Shown: positions 40,901-51,418 of the stretch, piece after piece
How positions within the stretch are numbered: the stretch's first letter is position 1
Layout of the letters: each line of letters opens with the position of its first letter
Assembly (NCBI RefSeq): GCF_027947575.1
Contig: NZ_CP116256.1
Coordinates: 1,488,001 to 1,552,000, forward strand
DNA: 64,000 nt
Direction of reading: 5' to 3'
DNA from: Streptomyces rubrogriseus
Lineage (GTDB): Bacteria > Actinomycetota > Actinomycetes > Streptomycetales > Streptomycetaceae
Position numbers and translations under genes: made by a program
Notes under the pieces: model-generated
The model's input: the letters and a program-made list of their open reading frames with translations, nothing else
Told to the model about the DNA's origin: nothing
The model's database searches: none

Positions 40901-43900
40901 GAGGTAGGTGGTGTGTCCGTCGTTGAGGAGTTGGGTGATGGTGGGGTGGAAGGCGACGGGTTGGCGGGCGTTGTTGTACCAGTGGTGGGGGTGAGGTTGG
41001 TGCCGGGGGTGGGGTGGGTGGTGGTGGTGGAGTAGAGGGGGTGTGGGTGGGTTGGGGGTGAGGTGGTTGAGGTCGTTGAGGATGTGGTGTTTGAGGGGTT
41101 CGAGGGCGGGGCTGTGGCTGGGGACGGTGGCGGGGATGAGGTGGGCGCGGGTTCCTTGTTGGCGGAGGGTGTTGATGAGGGTGTGGAGTTGGTGGGTGGG
41201 GCTGAGCGATGTTGGTGGTGGTGGGGCTGTTGGTGCTTAAGCGATGTGGAGGTTGGGGTGGTGGGTGAGGTGGGGGGTGAGTTGTTGGGGGGTGGCTTCG
41301 ATGGTGGCGATGGCGCCGTGGCCGGTGAGGTGGGTGTGGAAGAGGTGGGAGCGGGTGGTGATGATGTGGGCTGCTTGTTGGAGGGTGAGGGCGCTAAGCG
41401 AGGTGGGCGGCGGTGATTTCGCCTTGGGAGTGGCCGGTGTAGGCGTGGGGGGTGAGGCCGTGGGTGTGCCAGGTTTGGGCGAGTGCGGTGTTGATGGTGA
41501 AGAGGAGGGGTTGGAGGAGGTCGATGCGTTGGAGGAGTTCGGGTTGGTGGGTGGTGTTGCGGAGGGTTTGTTCGAGGTCGAAGGGGAGGTGGGGTTGGAG
41601 GGTGTGGGTGATGGTGTGGAAGTGGTGGGCGTAGGGGGGGTAGTGGTCGAGGAGGTCGAGGGTCATGCCGGGCCATTGGCTGCCTTGTCCGGGGAGGACG
41701 AAGACGAGGGGGCCGGGGGGTTGGTGGGTGGTGTGTTGGGTGAGGTTGGGGTGGGGTTGGTCGTTGGTGAGGGCGGTGAGGGTGGTGAGGAGTTCGTGGT
41801 GGGTGGTGGCGATGATGGCGGCGCGGTGGGGGTGGTGGGTGCGTTCGGTTGCGAGGGTGCGGGCGATGGCGGGGAGGGGGTGTGGGGGTGTTGGGTGAGG
41901 TGGTGGTGGAGGCGTTGGGCTTGGGCGTGTAGGGCGGGTTCGGTTCTGGCGGAGAGGAGGAAGGGGAGGGGGGTGGGTGTTTCGGTGGGTGTGGGGGTGG
42001 TGGGCCGGTCGGCCACCCGCAACACCCCGGCCGACTCCACCGGTGCCCGGGAGTGGGCTTCTTCTGCTTCGGGGGTGTGTTCGGGTGCTTCTTCGATGAT
42101 GGCGTGGGCGTTGGTGCCGCTGATACCGAAGGCGGAGATGCCGGCGCGGCGGGGGCGGTCGGGGCGTGCGAGCCAGGGGTGTGTTTCGGTGAGCAGGCGG
42201 ACGTGGCCGCTGTCCCAGTCGACCATCGGGGTGGGTTCGTCGACGTGCAGGGTCTTGGGGAGTTGCTCGTGTCGTAGGGCCTGCACCATTTTGATGAGGC
42301 CGGCGACGCCGGCGGCTGCCTGGGTGTGGCCGAGGTTGGATTTGACGGAGCCGAGCCAGAGGGGTTGACCGTCGGGTCGGTTCTGGCCGTAGGTGGCCAG
42401 GAGGGCCTGGGCTTCGATGGGGTCGCCGAGGCGGGTGCCGGTGCCGTGGGCTTCGACGGCGTCGATGTCGGCGGGGGTGAGGCGGGCGTTGGCGAGGGCC
42501 TGGCGGATGACGCGTTGCTGGGAGGGTCCGTTGGGTGCGGTGAGTCCGTTGCTGGCGCCGTCCTGGTTGACGGCGGTGCCGCGGACGACGGCCAGGACGC
42601 GGTGTCCGTTGCGGCGGGCGTCGCTCAGACGCTCCAGGACCAGCATGCCGGCCCCCTCGGCCCAGCCCGTGCCGTCGGCCCGGGACGAGAAGGCCTTGCA
42701 CCGGCCGTCGGCGGACAGGGCCCGCTGCCGGGTGAGTTCGATGAAGATCCCCGGTGTCGGCATCACCGTGACCCCGCCGGCCAGGGCCAGCGAGGACTCC
42801 CCGCGGCGCAGCGACTGGCAGGCCAGGTGCACGGCCGTCAGGGACGCCGAGCAGGCGGTGTCCACCGTCAGCGCGGGCCCTTCCAGACCCAGCGCGTAGG
42901 AGATGCGCCCGGACGCCACGCTGGGCGTGCTGCCGGTCATCAGATAGCCCTCGGTGGTCGCCGTGCCCTGGTCGAGACGGGGCCCGTAGTCCTGGAAGGT
43001 CGCGCCGACGAACACCCCCGTCGCCGAGCCCGCGAGGTCGGCCGGGACGATGCCGGCGTTCTCCAGGGCCTCCCAGGAGGTCTCCAGCAGCACCCGCTGC
43101 TGCGGGTCCATCGCGGCGGCCTCGCGCGGGGAGATGCCGAAGAACTCCGCGTCGAAGCCCGCCACGTCCCGCAGGAACCCGCCCTCGCGCACGTAGTGCT
43201 TGCCCGGCTGCTCGCCCTCCGGGTCGTACAGGCCGGCCACGTCCCAGCCGCGGTCCGTGGGGAAGGGCCCGATGCGTTCCTCCCCCGCGGCGAGGACCTG
43301 CCACAGCTCCTCCGGCGAACCGATGCCGCCGGGGAAGCGGCAGGCCATGCTCACGACGGCGATCGGCTCGTCCGCGTCGGCGGCCACCGGCCGCGGGCCG
43401 TCCGACCCGGTGCCGTCGGCCTCCGCGTCGCCGAGCAGGTCGGCCCGCAGCCGCCTGATCACCGCCTCCGGCGTCGGGTGGTCGTACACCAGAGTCGTCG
43501 GCAGACTCATCCCGGTGGCGGCCCCGAGCCGGTTGCGCAACTCGACCCCCGCCAGGGAGTCGAAGCCCAGCTCCTTGAACGGACGGCCGAGGTCCAGGGT
43601 CTCCGGCCGTTCCTCCTCCAGGACTCCCGCCACCTCGGCCCGCACCAGGTCCGGCAGCTCCGCGGCGAGGTCCGCGCGGCGCGCGTCCCGCTCCGCCTCG
43701 CCGCGGGCCCCGCCGACCGCGGACGGTGCGGCGGCGTCCGGTTCGCGGCGGCGGGTCAGCACCCGGCCCGAGCGCAGCGCGAGTTCACCCGCCTCGGAGC
43801 GCAGCGCCTTCGTCAGGGGGCGCAGCGACTCGCCGGCCGGCCCCAGGTCGAGCAGGGACAACCGGCCCGGATGCCGAGGCAGCAACGCGCGGACCGCCTC

Positions 43901-46900
43901 CCAGACCTCGGCCGGTGCGGGGCCGGGAGCCTCGTCCCAGGGAACGGCGACGACCGCGCCCCGGGTCACCACGGTCAGCCGACGGGAGCCGAACCCTTCG
44001 TCCTCCAGCCAGGAGCGCACCAGTTCGGCCGTCCCGGCGGCGTCGGCCCCGTCCGGTGCCAGGGGCAGCAGCACGTGCGAGGGCTGCCGGGCGCCGCTCT
44101 CGACCACGCCGCGCAGCGCGTCCGGACCCGAATGCAGTTCGACGCCCGACCCGACACCGGTCAGCGCCGGACCCAGACCGAACGGGTCCGGGCCCACCAC
44201 GGCCCAGGCGGTGCCCACGAACCCGTCCGCGGGCTCGGGGGCGTCCTCGGAGAGCACGGTCCAGTCGGGCCCCGCGGGCGGGACCGCACCGGCCAGCCAG
44301 TGCGAGGAACGCTGGAAGGCGTACGTGGGCAACGGCGCACGCGAGGTCGCCGCGCCCGCGACCTCGTCGAGTACCCTCTCCCAGTCCCAGTCCACGCCGT
44401 GCGCGTGCAACTCGGCGAGCGCGGTGAGCAGCGTCGGCACGCTCTCCCGGCCGGCCCGCTGCGTGGCGGTGAAGACGGAGCCCTCCCGCCGGGCGCTGTC
44501 CCGGCCCATGGCGGTGAGCACCGCGTCCGGGCCGACCTCGACGAAGGCCGTCACCCCCTCCGCCTCCAGGCAACGGACGCCGTCGAGGAAGCGCACCGCC
44601 TCCCGGGCGTGCCGCACCCAGTAGTCGGCCGTGGCGATCTCGGCCGGGTCGGCCACGGTGCCGGTCAGGTTGGACACCACGGGGATGCGGGGCGTGCCGT
44701 AGTCCAGACCGGCGGCGATCTCGCGGAACTCCGCCAGCACGGGCTCCATCAGCGGCGAGTGGAAGGCGTGGCTGACCTTGAGACGCCGGGTCTTGCGGCC
44801 CCGTTCGCGCCACTGGGCCAACACGGCCGTGACGGCTTCCTCGTCCCCGGAGATCACGGTCGAGTCGGGGGAGTTGACCGCGGCCACCACGACGCGGCCG
44901 TCATGGACCGCCACGGCCGGGAGCAGTTCCTCCTCGCTCGCCTGGACCGCCGCCATCGCGCCGCCGCCGGGAAGTCGCTGCATCAGGCGGCCGCGGGCGG
45001 CCACCAGGGCGCAGGCGTCCGACAGGGAGAGCACACCGCCGACATGGGCCGCGACCAGCTCGCCGACCGAGTGGCCGAGGAGCAGGTCCGGCCGCACCCC
45101 CCAGCTCTCCAGCAGACGGAACAGAGCCGTCTCGAAGGCGAACAGCGCGGGCTGGGTGCAACCCGTCTGGTCCAGCAGAGCGCTCCGGTCGCCGTCCCCG
45201 CCGTCCCCGCCGTCCTCGGGGGCGAGCAGCAGGTCGCGCAGCGGGCGTTCGACCGCGCTCTCCAACTCGGCGCACACCGCGTCGAAGCTCCGCGCGAACA
45301 CCGGGAAGCGCCGGTGCAGTTCCCGCGCCATGCCGAGCCGTTGACTGCCCTGGCCGGTGAAGAGAAAGGCGGTGCGGCCGCCCGCCGTCTGCCCGACGGC
45401 ACCGGCGGCCGGCCGGCGGCCGTTCGCCACCTGCCGCAGAGCCGTCTCCAGCCCGGCCCGGTCGCGCGGGAGGAGCACCGCCCGGTGCGGGAAGGCCGTC
45501 CTGGTGCGGGCCAGGGCGTGGCCGAGTTCGCCCAGCTCCAGCTCCGGGTGTTCCCCGAGGTGGTCCAGCAGCCGCTGGGCCTGGTCCCGCAACGCGTCCG
45601 TGCCACGGGCCGACAGAGGCACCGGAACGCGTTCGGGGGCGGTCGTGGGACGCGCCGGCACCGGCGCGTCCGTGCCCCGTTCCCGCGGCCAGGCGGACAG
45701 AACCAGGTGGCAGTTGGTGCCGCCCATGCCGAAGGAACTGACGCCGGCGAGCAACGGTGCGTCCTCCGGACCGTCCTCCAGTTCGGTCGGCGCCACGTTG
45801 ACGCGCAGGCCGAGCCGGTCCAGAGGGATGCGCGGGTTGGGGGTGCGGAAGTTGAGGCTGGGCACCAGCGTCCGCTCGCGCAGACACAGCACGGCCTTGA
45901 TCAGACCGGCCACCCCGGCGGCCCCCTCCAGGTGGCCGATGTTGGTCTTCACGGAGCCGACCAGCAGCGGGTGCGCGGCGTCGCGGCCCTGGCCGAGCAC
46001 CGCACCGAGGGCGTCCGCCTCGACCGGGTCGCCGACCGGTGTGCCGGTGCCGTGCAGTTCCACGAACCGGACCCGGCCCGGTGCGACGCCGCTGCGGCGG
46101 TAGGCCTCGCGCAGGACCTCGCGCTGCGCCTCGCCGTGCGGCGCGGTCAGGGTGTCGCCGCCACCGTCGTTGTTGACGGCGCCCCCCAGGACGACCGCGT
46201 GCACGGTGTCCCGGTCGGCGAGTGCCTGGCGCAGGGTCTTGAGGACGACGAGGCCCCCGCCCTCACCGCGGACGTAACCGTCGGCCCGCTCGTCGAAGGT
46301 GTGGGTGCGACCCCGCGGGGAGAGCGCGCCGAACCGCTCGCCGAGAGTGAAGCCCCCCGGCCCCAGGGCCAGGCTGACGCCACCCGCGAGCGCCACCGAC
46401 GACGCGCCGCTCAGCAGGCTCTCGCAGGCCAGCTGCACGGCGACCAGGGAGGACGACTGGGCGCTGTCCAGCACCATGCTTGGCCCGCGCAGCCCCAGCG
46501 CGTAGGAGAGCCGGTTGGCGATCAGCGCCCGGCTGGTGCCGGTGATGCTGTGGTGCGTGACGGCCGCGGGTCCCAGGGTGTCCGAGAGCCGCGCGTAGTC
46601 GTCCCAGATCGCTCCGACGAAGACCCCCGCCGGGGTGCCGGACAGCCGTTCCGGCACGATGCCCGCGTGCTCCAGCGCCTCCCAGCCCAGTTCCAGCAGC
46701 AGGCGCTGCTGCGGATCCATCGCGGCCGCCTCGCGTGCGGGGATGCCGAAGAACTCGGCGTCGAAACCGTCGATCCGGTCCAGGAACCCGCCGCGCAGCG
46801 GCTGCCCCGCGGTCGGGGCGCCGGCCGCGGACAGCCACGGTCGGTCGGCCGGTGGCTCCCCGACGGCCTCCCGGCCCTCGGTCAGCAGTTTCCAGAACTC

Positions 46901-47008
46901 CGCGGGGCCGGCCGCCCCGGGGAAGCGGCAGGAGAGGCCGACGACGGCGACGGCCCGGTCCGGTATGTCCAGCGGTATGGACCGTGCGGCTCCGGATTGG
47001 TTCGACAT
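37915..47008 (-). CDS. Type I PKS E: KSQ-AT-ACP loader and KS-AT-DH-KR-ACP module, frame broken in the second AT
   Basis: About 3030 residues when the frame is mentally repaired; as deposited it splits near 41400-41670. Loader: KS with Gln184 ([12 protein letters not shown] type), AT with GHSVGE (Ser647) and HAFH (747-750), malonyl type. A KR structural subdomain remnant follows without a catalytic half ([12 protein letters not shown] region), then ACP Ser1151. Together these give acetyl by malonyl decarboxylation. Module 1: KS Cys1386; AT copy 2 with GHSQGEI and VPSH; DH with HxxxGxxxxP ([11 protein letters not shown]) and LLDAALH; KR with [15 protein letters not shown] and NYAAAN (active, probably B-type); ACP GFTSL. 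The C-terminal docking tail is [16 protein letters not shown] 47008 has GGAGGAGC upstream. First protein of line E-D-C; output is a 2-alkyl-2-enoyl chain. Confidence 0.9.
40665..42031 (-). repeat. AT-coding repeat, copy 2 (PKS E) with altered GCCGGC sites
   Basis: Matches 30157-31519. All three GCCGGC sites of copy 1 (30694, 30727, 30883) appear here as GCTGAGC (41201), GCTTAAGC (41235) and GCTAAGC (41393), adding 1, 2 and 1 bases. One G-run is longer (41715-41720) and one shorter (41054-41058). The extra bases exactly explain the 4-bp length difference. Confidence 0.92.
42069..42661 (-). repeat. KS-coding repeat (PKS E copy)
   Basis: Third near-identical KS stretch. Upstream of 42661 the sequence diverges into a different KS N-terminal half ([14 protein letters not shown]), so this KS looks like a mosaic. 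Confidence 0.83.
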
Positions 47009-47091
47009 GGTGGTGCGCTCCTCCTGTTCGCCGGCCGGGTTCGGGTGCCGCCGCGGCGTCGGTGGTGGCTGGGGTGTGGTCCGGGCCCGGA

Positions 47092-47997
47092 TCAGGTGTC
47101 GTAGGCGTAGAAGCCCTGTCCGGACTTCCTGCCGTGCCGACCGGTCTCGACCATGCGCATCAGCAGCGGGGGCGGCGCGTACAGGGGCTCCTTGAACTCC
47201 TGGTACAGCGCGGTGGCGACGTCCACGACCGTGTCCAGGCCCACCAGGTCGGCGAGCTTGAGGGGACCGAGCGGGTGCGAGCAGCCGAGGACCATGCCCC
47301 GGTCGATCACCTCCGGGGTCGCGAAGCCCGACTCGACCATCCGTACGGCCGACAGCAGGTACGGGATCAGCAGGGCGTTGATCACGAAGCCGCTGCGGTC
47401 CCCGGACCGGATCACCTGCTTGCCCAGCACGTCCTCGGCGAACCTCCGGGCCTGCTCGTGCACGGTCTCCTCGGTGTCGAGCGAGGAGATCAGCTCGACC
47501 AGGGGCATGGCCGGGACCGGACTGAAGAAGTGCGTGCCGATCACCTGGCCGGGGCGCGTGGTGGCCCGGCCGATGCGGGAGATGGGCAGGGAGGAGGTGT
47601 TGGTGGCCAGGATCGCCGCCGGGTCCTTCACGACCCGGTCGAGTGCGGCGAACAACTCCAGCTTCTCCTGCTCGTGTTCCCGGATGCTCTCCACCACGAG
47701 CTGGCGGTCCCGCAGGTCGTCCAGGTCGGTGGTGAAGGCCAGCCGCCGCAACGCGGCGTCGCGCTGCTCCCGCGAGAGCCGGCCCTTGCGCACACCGCGG
47801 TCGAGCGAGGCGGTGATCCGGTCGCGGCCCCGCTCGGCCGAGGCGGGCCGCGAGGCCACCACGGTCACCTGGCAGCCGGCCAGGGCGGACACCTCGGCGA
47901 TGCCGGAGCCCATCAGCCCGCAGCCGATCACACCGATGCGTTCGACGGGTTCCTCGAGGCTCGTCGGGGGGAGGGGCCCGGAGACGGTGTCGGTCAT
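47092..47997 (-). CDS. 3-hydroxyacyl-CoA (3-hydroxybutyryl-CoA) dehydrogenase
   Basis: 301 residues. IGVIGCGLMGSGIAEVSALAG is the NAD(P) fold. NTSSLPISRI, GTHFFSPVPAMPLVELI (catalytic His) and RSGFVINALLIPYL are family motifs. It reduces 3-ketoacyl-CoA to 3-hydroxyacyl-CoA, one step before the enoyl-CoA used by the CCR enzymes. The start at 47997 overlaps the KAS III stop by ATGA, so KAS III, this enzyme and CCR form one extender-supply unit. No enoyl-CoA hydratase gene is present in the unit, so the dehydration must come from elsewhere. Confidence 0.92.
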   Translation of the reverse strand: MTDTVSGPLPPTSLEEPVERIGVIGCGLMGSGIAEVSALAGCQVTVVASRPASAERGRDRITASLDRGVRKGRLSREQRDAALRRLAFTTDLDDLRDRQLVVESIREHEQEKLELFAALDRVVKDPAAILATNTSSLPISRIGRATTRPGQVIGTHFFSPVPAMPLVELISSLDTEETVHEQARRFAEDVLGKQVIRSGDRSGFVINALLIPYLLSAVRMVESGFATPEVIDRGMVLGCSHPLGPLKLADLVGLDTVVDVATALYQEFKEPLYAPPPLLMRMVETGRHGRKSGQGFYAYDT

Positions 47998-48992
47998 GCC
48001 GCCACCGCCCAGCGCATCACGCACGCCCCCACGGCCATGCCGCCGCCGAAGCCGGCCAGCAGCACGAGGTCGCCCTGCCCGATCAGACCCGCCCGGTTCG
48101 CGTCGTCCAGGGTCAACGGGACCGAGGCACTGCCCACGTTGGCGTACTTCTCCACCGTCCGGTGGGTGCGGGCGATGCGCAGCCCCGTCGCGTCGGCGAG
48201 CTGATCCACCAGTACCCCGTTGGGCTGGTGCGGCACGAAGTGGTCGATCCGCTCGCCGTCCAGTCCGGCGGCGCCGACCAGGCGGGTCAGCACGGGCGGG
48301 ACGTTCTCCAGGACGAAGTCGCGTACGCCCCGCCCGTCCATGCTGACGTAGTGCGCACCGGCGTCGACGGTCGCGTGCGAGGCCGGCAGGCGGCTGCCGC
48401 CGGCCTCGATGCGCAGCAGTTCGTGGGCGTCGCCGCGACTCGACAGATCCGAGGCGACGATGCCGTACCCCTCGGGTACCGCGCCGACCACGGCCGCCGC
48501 CGCGCCGTCGCCGAGCAGCACCGCGGTGCGCCGGTCGGCGAAGTTGGCGAAGCGGGAGTAGACCTCGGTGGAGATCACCAGAGCCAATGCCTGAGGCCGG
48601 CGCTGGAGCAACGCGCGGGCCAGTTCCAGGCCGTAGACGAACCCGCTGCACGCCACGCTGATGTCGAAGCAGGCCGCCTCGGACGCCCCGAGGGCGTTCT
48701 GCACGAGGCACGCGGTGGGCGGCTGCGGTGAGTCGCCGGTGCCGGTGGAGACGATGATGAAGTCGACGCGTCTGGCGTCGAGTCCGGCGCGGGCCAGCGC
48801 GTCCTCGGCCGCACGCGCTCCCAGGTCGGACGCGGCCTCGTCCGGCGCGGCCCAGTGGCGGCCGCGGATGTGCGTCTTGCGCTCGATCCACTCGGCGGTG
48901 GCCCCGACCCGCTGGGCCACTTCCTCGTTGCCGACTTCCTCCTTCGGTACGTACGAACCTGTCGCCAGGATGCCAACGGGTTGTCCGTTCAC
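47994..48992 (-). CDS. KAS III (FabH-like) ketosynthase 1 for extender-unit supply
   Basis: 332 residues from GTG 48992 (GGAAGG upstream; the longer open frame is not supported). Catalytic triad complete: Cys115 in SVACSGFVYGLELA, His in FVPHQPNG, Asn in KYANVGSASVP. It condenses an acyl-CoA with a malonyl unit to start a short 3-ketoacyl chain. Homologous KAS III genes next to CCR genes are known for alkylmalonyl-CoA supply (for example the reveromycin type). It lies 31 nt after CCR1 and overlaps the dehydrogenase gene. Confidence 0.9.
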   Translation of the reverse strand: MNGQPVGILATGSYVPKEEVGNEEVAQRVGATAEWIERKTHIRGRHWAAPDEAASDLGARAAEDALARAGLDARRVDFIIVSTGTGDSPQPPTACLVQNALGASEAACFDISVACSGFVYGLELARALLQRRPQALALVISTEVYSRFANFADRRTAVLLGDGAAAAVVGAVPEGYGIVASDLSSRGDAHELLRIEAGGSRLPASHATVDAGAHYVSMDGRGVRDFVLENVPPVLTRLVGAAGLDGERIDHFVPHQPNGVLVDQLADATGLRIARTHRTVEKYANVGSASVPLTLDDANRAGLIGQGDLVLLAGFGGGMAVGACVMRWAVAA

Positions 48993-49023
48993 CTTCGTAA
49001 CCGCCTTCCGACGGGTCGTGGGC

Positions 49024-50400
49024 TCAGCGAGCCAGTGCGGGGACGGGGGTGGCTCCGGCCTGCGTGCGCAGCGGGGAGAGGCGTTCCTCACCGATGCGGG
49101 CGCGCGTGGCCGGGTCGGTGACGCCGAGTCCGGGTTCGGGTGCGAGGCACAGGACGCCGACCTTGCCCGTGTGGAGGTTCTGCTGGACGCGCCGGGACGC
49201 CTCGCCGATCCGGTCCAGCGGATGCACCTCGGACAGCGCCGGCATCAGCCGGCCCATCTGGACCAGCCGGTTGCACTCCCACTGCTCCTGGAAGTTGGCG
49301 GAGTGACTGCCGATGATCCGCTTGAGGTTCATCCAGAGGTAGCGGTTGTCGTAGTGGTGCTGGTAGCCGGTGCTGGAGCCGCAGGTGACCACGGTTCCGC
49401 CGCGCCGGACCAGGAACACCGAGGTCGCGAAGGTGGCCCGGCCGATGAAGTCGAAGGCGATGTGCGGGTCCTCGCCGACCTCGCGGCGGATGATCCGGCC
49501 CAGCCGCTTGCCGTCCTCGATGGCCCGGCGGCCGGGGTCCCCGTCGGTGTCGCCGCCGTCACCCATGCCCAGCTCGGAGCGGTTGATGACGACGTCGCAG
49601 CCGAGCCGGCGCAGCAGGTCGGCCTTGGCCTCGGAGCTGACCACGCCGACGGGGATGCCGCCGCCGTTCTTGACCAGTTGGACGGCGAAGGCGCCGAGGC
49701 CGCCGGTGGCGCCCCAGATCAGCACGACGTCGCCCTGCTTGATCCGCGCCCCGTGCTCACTGACCAGCATCCGGTACGAGGTGGCCGCGCACAGGGGCAC
49801 CGACGCGGCCTCCTCCCAGGTCAGGTGGGCCGCCTTGGGAAGGAGCTGGCTGGCCCGGACCACGGTGTAGTGGGCGAGGCCGCCGAAGTTGGTCTCGAAG
49901 CCCCAGATCCGCTGGTCCGCGCCGAGCATCCCGTCGGAGTGCGTGGCGGGCTCCTGGTCGTCCACGTGGGTGCAGGAGACGACCACGTGGTCGCCGGTGC
50001 GCCAGCGCCGTACGCCGTTGCCGGTGCGGACGATGACTCCGGCGGCGTCGGAGCCCATGACGTGGTACGGCTGGTCGTGCCGGGCGGCCCAGCCTCCCTG
50101 GCGGGCGTAGCGGCGCAGGAAGTCGAAGGTGGGCAGCGGTTCGAACGTCGCCGACCACACGGTGTTGTAGTTGACGGAGCTGGCCATCACGGCCACCAGG
50201 ACCTCGTCCGGGGCGAGTTCGGGCATCGGCACGTCGCCTACGTGCAGGGTGCGCCGGACGTCCTTGTCCTCGACGCCGTCGAACACGCCGACGTCCTCGA
50301 CCCGCAGGTGCGCGGCCGTGTAGCGGTCCGGCACCGGCTCGCGTTCCAGTACGTCGGCGTCCGCGCCCGCGAGCACGGCCTGGGCGAGGGAGTCGGTCAT
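49024..50400 (-). CDS. ccr: Crotonyl-CoA carboxylase/reductase 1
   Basis: 458 residues. MDR-family fold with NADPH loop GATGGLGAFAVQL. SSVNYNTVWSATFEP carries the CO2-binding Asn, and WGFETNFGGLAHY and LKRIIGSHSANFQEQWECNRL the other active-site segments. CCRs reductively carboxylate 2-enoyl-CoA to alkylmalonyl-CoA. In common crotonyl enzymes the segment after IIGSH starts with Phe (HFAN); here it is Ser (HSAN), which may open the acyl pocket for longer chains. ATG overlaps the KAS III-2 stop. Together with its close paralogue it should feed the XAGH and VPSH AT domains. Confidence 0.92.
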   Translation of the reverse strand: MTDSLAQAVLAGADADVLEREPVPDRYTAAHLRVEDVGVFDGVEDKDVRRTLHVGDVPMPELAPDEVLVAVMASSVNYNTVWSATFEPLPTFDFLRRYARQGGWAARHDQPYHVMGSDAAGVIVRTGNGVRRWRTGDHVVVSCTHVDDQEPATHSDGMLGADQRIWGFETNFGGLAHYTVVRASQLLPKAAHLTWEEAASVPLCAATSYRMLVSEHGARIKQGDVVLIWGATGGLGAFAVQLVKNGGGIPVGVVSSEAKADLLRRLGCDVVINRSELGMGDGGDTDGDPGRRAIEDGKRLGRIIRREVGEDPHIAFDFIGRATFATSVFLVRRGGTVVTCGSSTGYQHHYDNRYLWMNLKRIIGSHSANFQEQWECNRLVQMGRLMPALSEVHPLDRIGEASRRVQQNLHTGKVGVLCLAPEPGLGVTDPATRARIGEERLSPLRTQAGATPVPALAR

Positions 50401-51386
50401 GCCGCCCACCTCACCAGGCAGGAGCCCAGCGACAGACCGCCGCCGAACGCGCTGATCAGGACGAGTTCGCCGGGTTTGAACCGGCCCGCCCGGTGGGCGT
50501 CGTCGAGCGTGATCGGAACCGACGCGCTGCCGACGTTGCCGTACTTCTCCACCGTGCGGTGGGTCCGGGCGTTGGTCAGACCGCTCACCGACAGGAGTCC
50601 TTCCAGCAGTACGCCGTTGCCCTGGTGCGGGACGAAGTGGTCGATGGCCTCCAGCGGTACTCCGGTCCGGTCCGCCAGCCTCTCCAGGGAGGGCGGCACG
50701 TCGCGCATGACGAAGTCGCGGACGCTGCGGCCGTCCATGCGGAAGTAGTGCTCGCCCGCGTCGACGGTCTGGTGCGAGGCGGGCAGCCGGCTGCCGCCGG
50801 CCTCCACGCGGATCATCTTGTGGTCCTCGCCCTGGCTGCGCAGGTCCACGCCGACGAACCCGTACGGTTCCTCGACCGGCCCGACCAGGGCCGCCCCCGC
50901 ACCGTCCGCGAAGAGCACGGCGGTGCGGTGGTCGTCGAAGTCGAGGATGCGGGAGTAGACCTCGGCCGCCAGCACCAGGACCCGGCTCCCGGGGTGCAGG
51001 TTGATCAGGTCGGCGGCGAGGGCCAGGCCGTAGACGAACCCGCTGCACACCACGTTCAGGTCCAGGCACGCCGCCTTGTGCGCGCCGATCAGGTGCTGGA
51101 CCAGGGTGGCGGTGGGGGGTGAGGGTGAGTCGCCGGTCGAGGTGGAGACGATGATGTAGTCGATGCTCTCGGCACCGACACCGGCCTGTTCCAGGGCGTT
51201 CTGCGCGGCACGGGCGGCGAGGTCGGAGGCGGCCTCGTGGGGGGCCGCGTAACGGCGGGTGCGGATCTTCGTCTTGCGCTCGATCCACTCGGCGGTGGTG
51301 CCGACCCGCTGGGCCACCTCCTCGTTGCCGATCTCGTCCTTGGGCAGGTAGGAGCCCGTCGAGAGGATGCCGACGGCGTTGGTCAC
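50397..51386 (-). CDS. KAS III (FabH-like) ketosynthase 2 for extender-unit supply
   Basis: 329 residues from GTG 51386 with AAAGG upstream. Triad: Cys114 in NVVCSGFVYGLALA, His in FVPHQGNG, Asn in KYGNVGSASVP. It is a clear paralogue of the KAS III at 47994 (same GILxTGSYxPKxExGNEEVAQRVG start) but more diverged than the two CCRs. It overlaps CCR1 (ATGA). A second KAS III beside a second CCR suggests two different acyl starters and so two extender units. Confidence 0.9.
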   Translation of the reverse strand: MTNAVGILSTGSYLPKDEIGNEEVAQRVGTTAEWIERKTKIRTRRYAAPHEAASDLAARAAQNALEQAGVGAESIDYIIVSTSTGDSPSPPTATLVQHLIGAHKAACLDLNVVCSGFVYGLALAADLINLHPGSRVLVLAAEVYSRILDFDDHRTAVLFADGAGAALVGPVEEPYGFVGVDLRSQGEDHKMIRVEAGGSRLPASHQTVDAGEHYFRMDGRSVRDFVMRDVPPSLERLADRTGVPLEAIDHFVPHQGNGVLLEGLLSVSGLTNARTHRTVEKYGNVGSASVPITLDDAHRAGRFKPGELVLISAFGGGLSLGSCLVRWAA

Positions 51387-51418
51387 GATTGGTACCTTTC
51401 GTCGGATTGGGGGCGGGC

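Noticed and set aside
47998..48891. N-terminal extension of the 3-hydroxyacyl-CoA dehydrogenase up to 48891
   Set aside because: It is the shadow of the KAS III gene. The Rossmann fold begins normally shortly after the coupled ATG at 47997.
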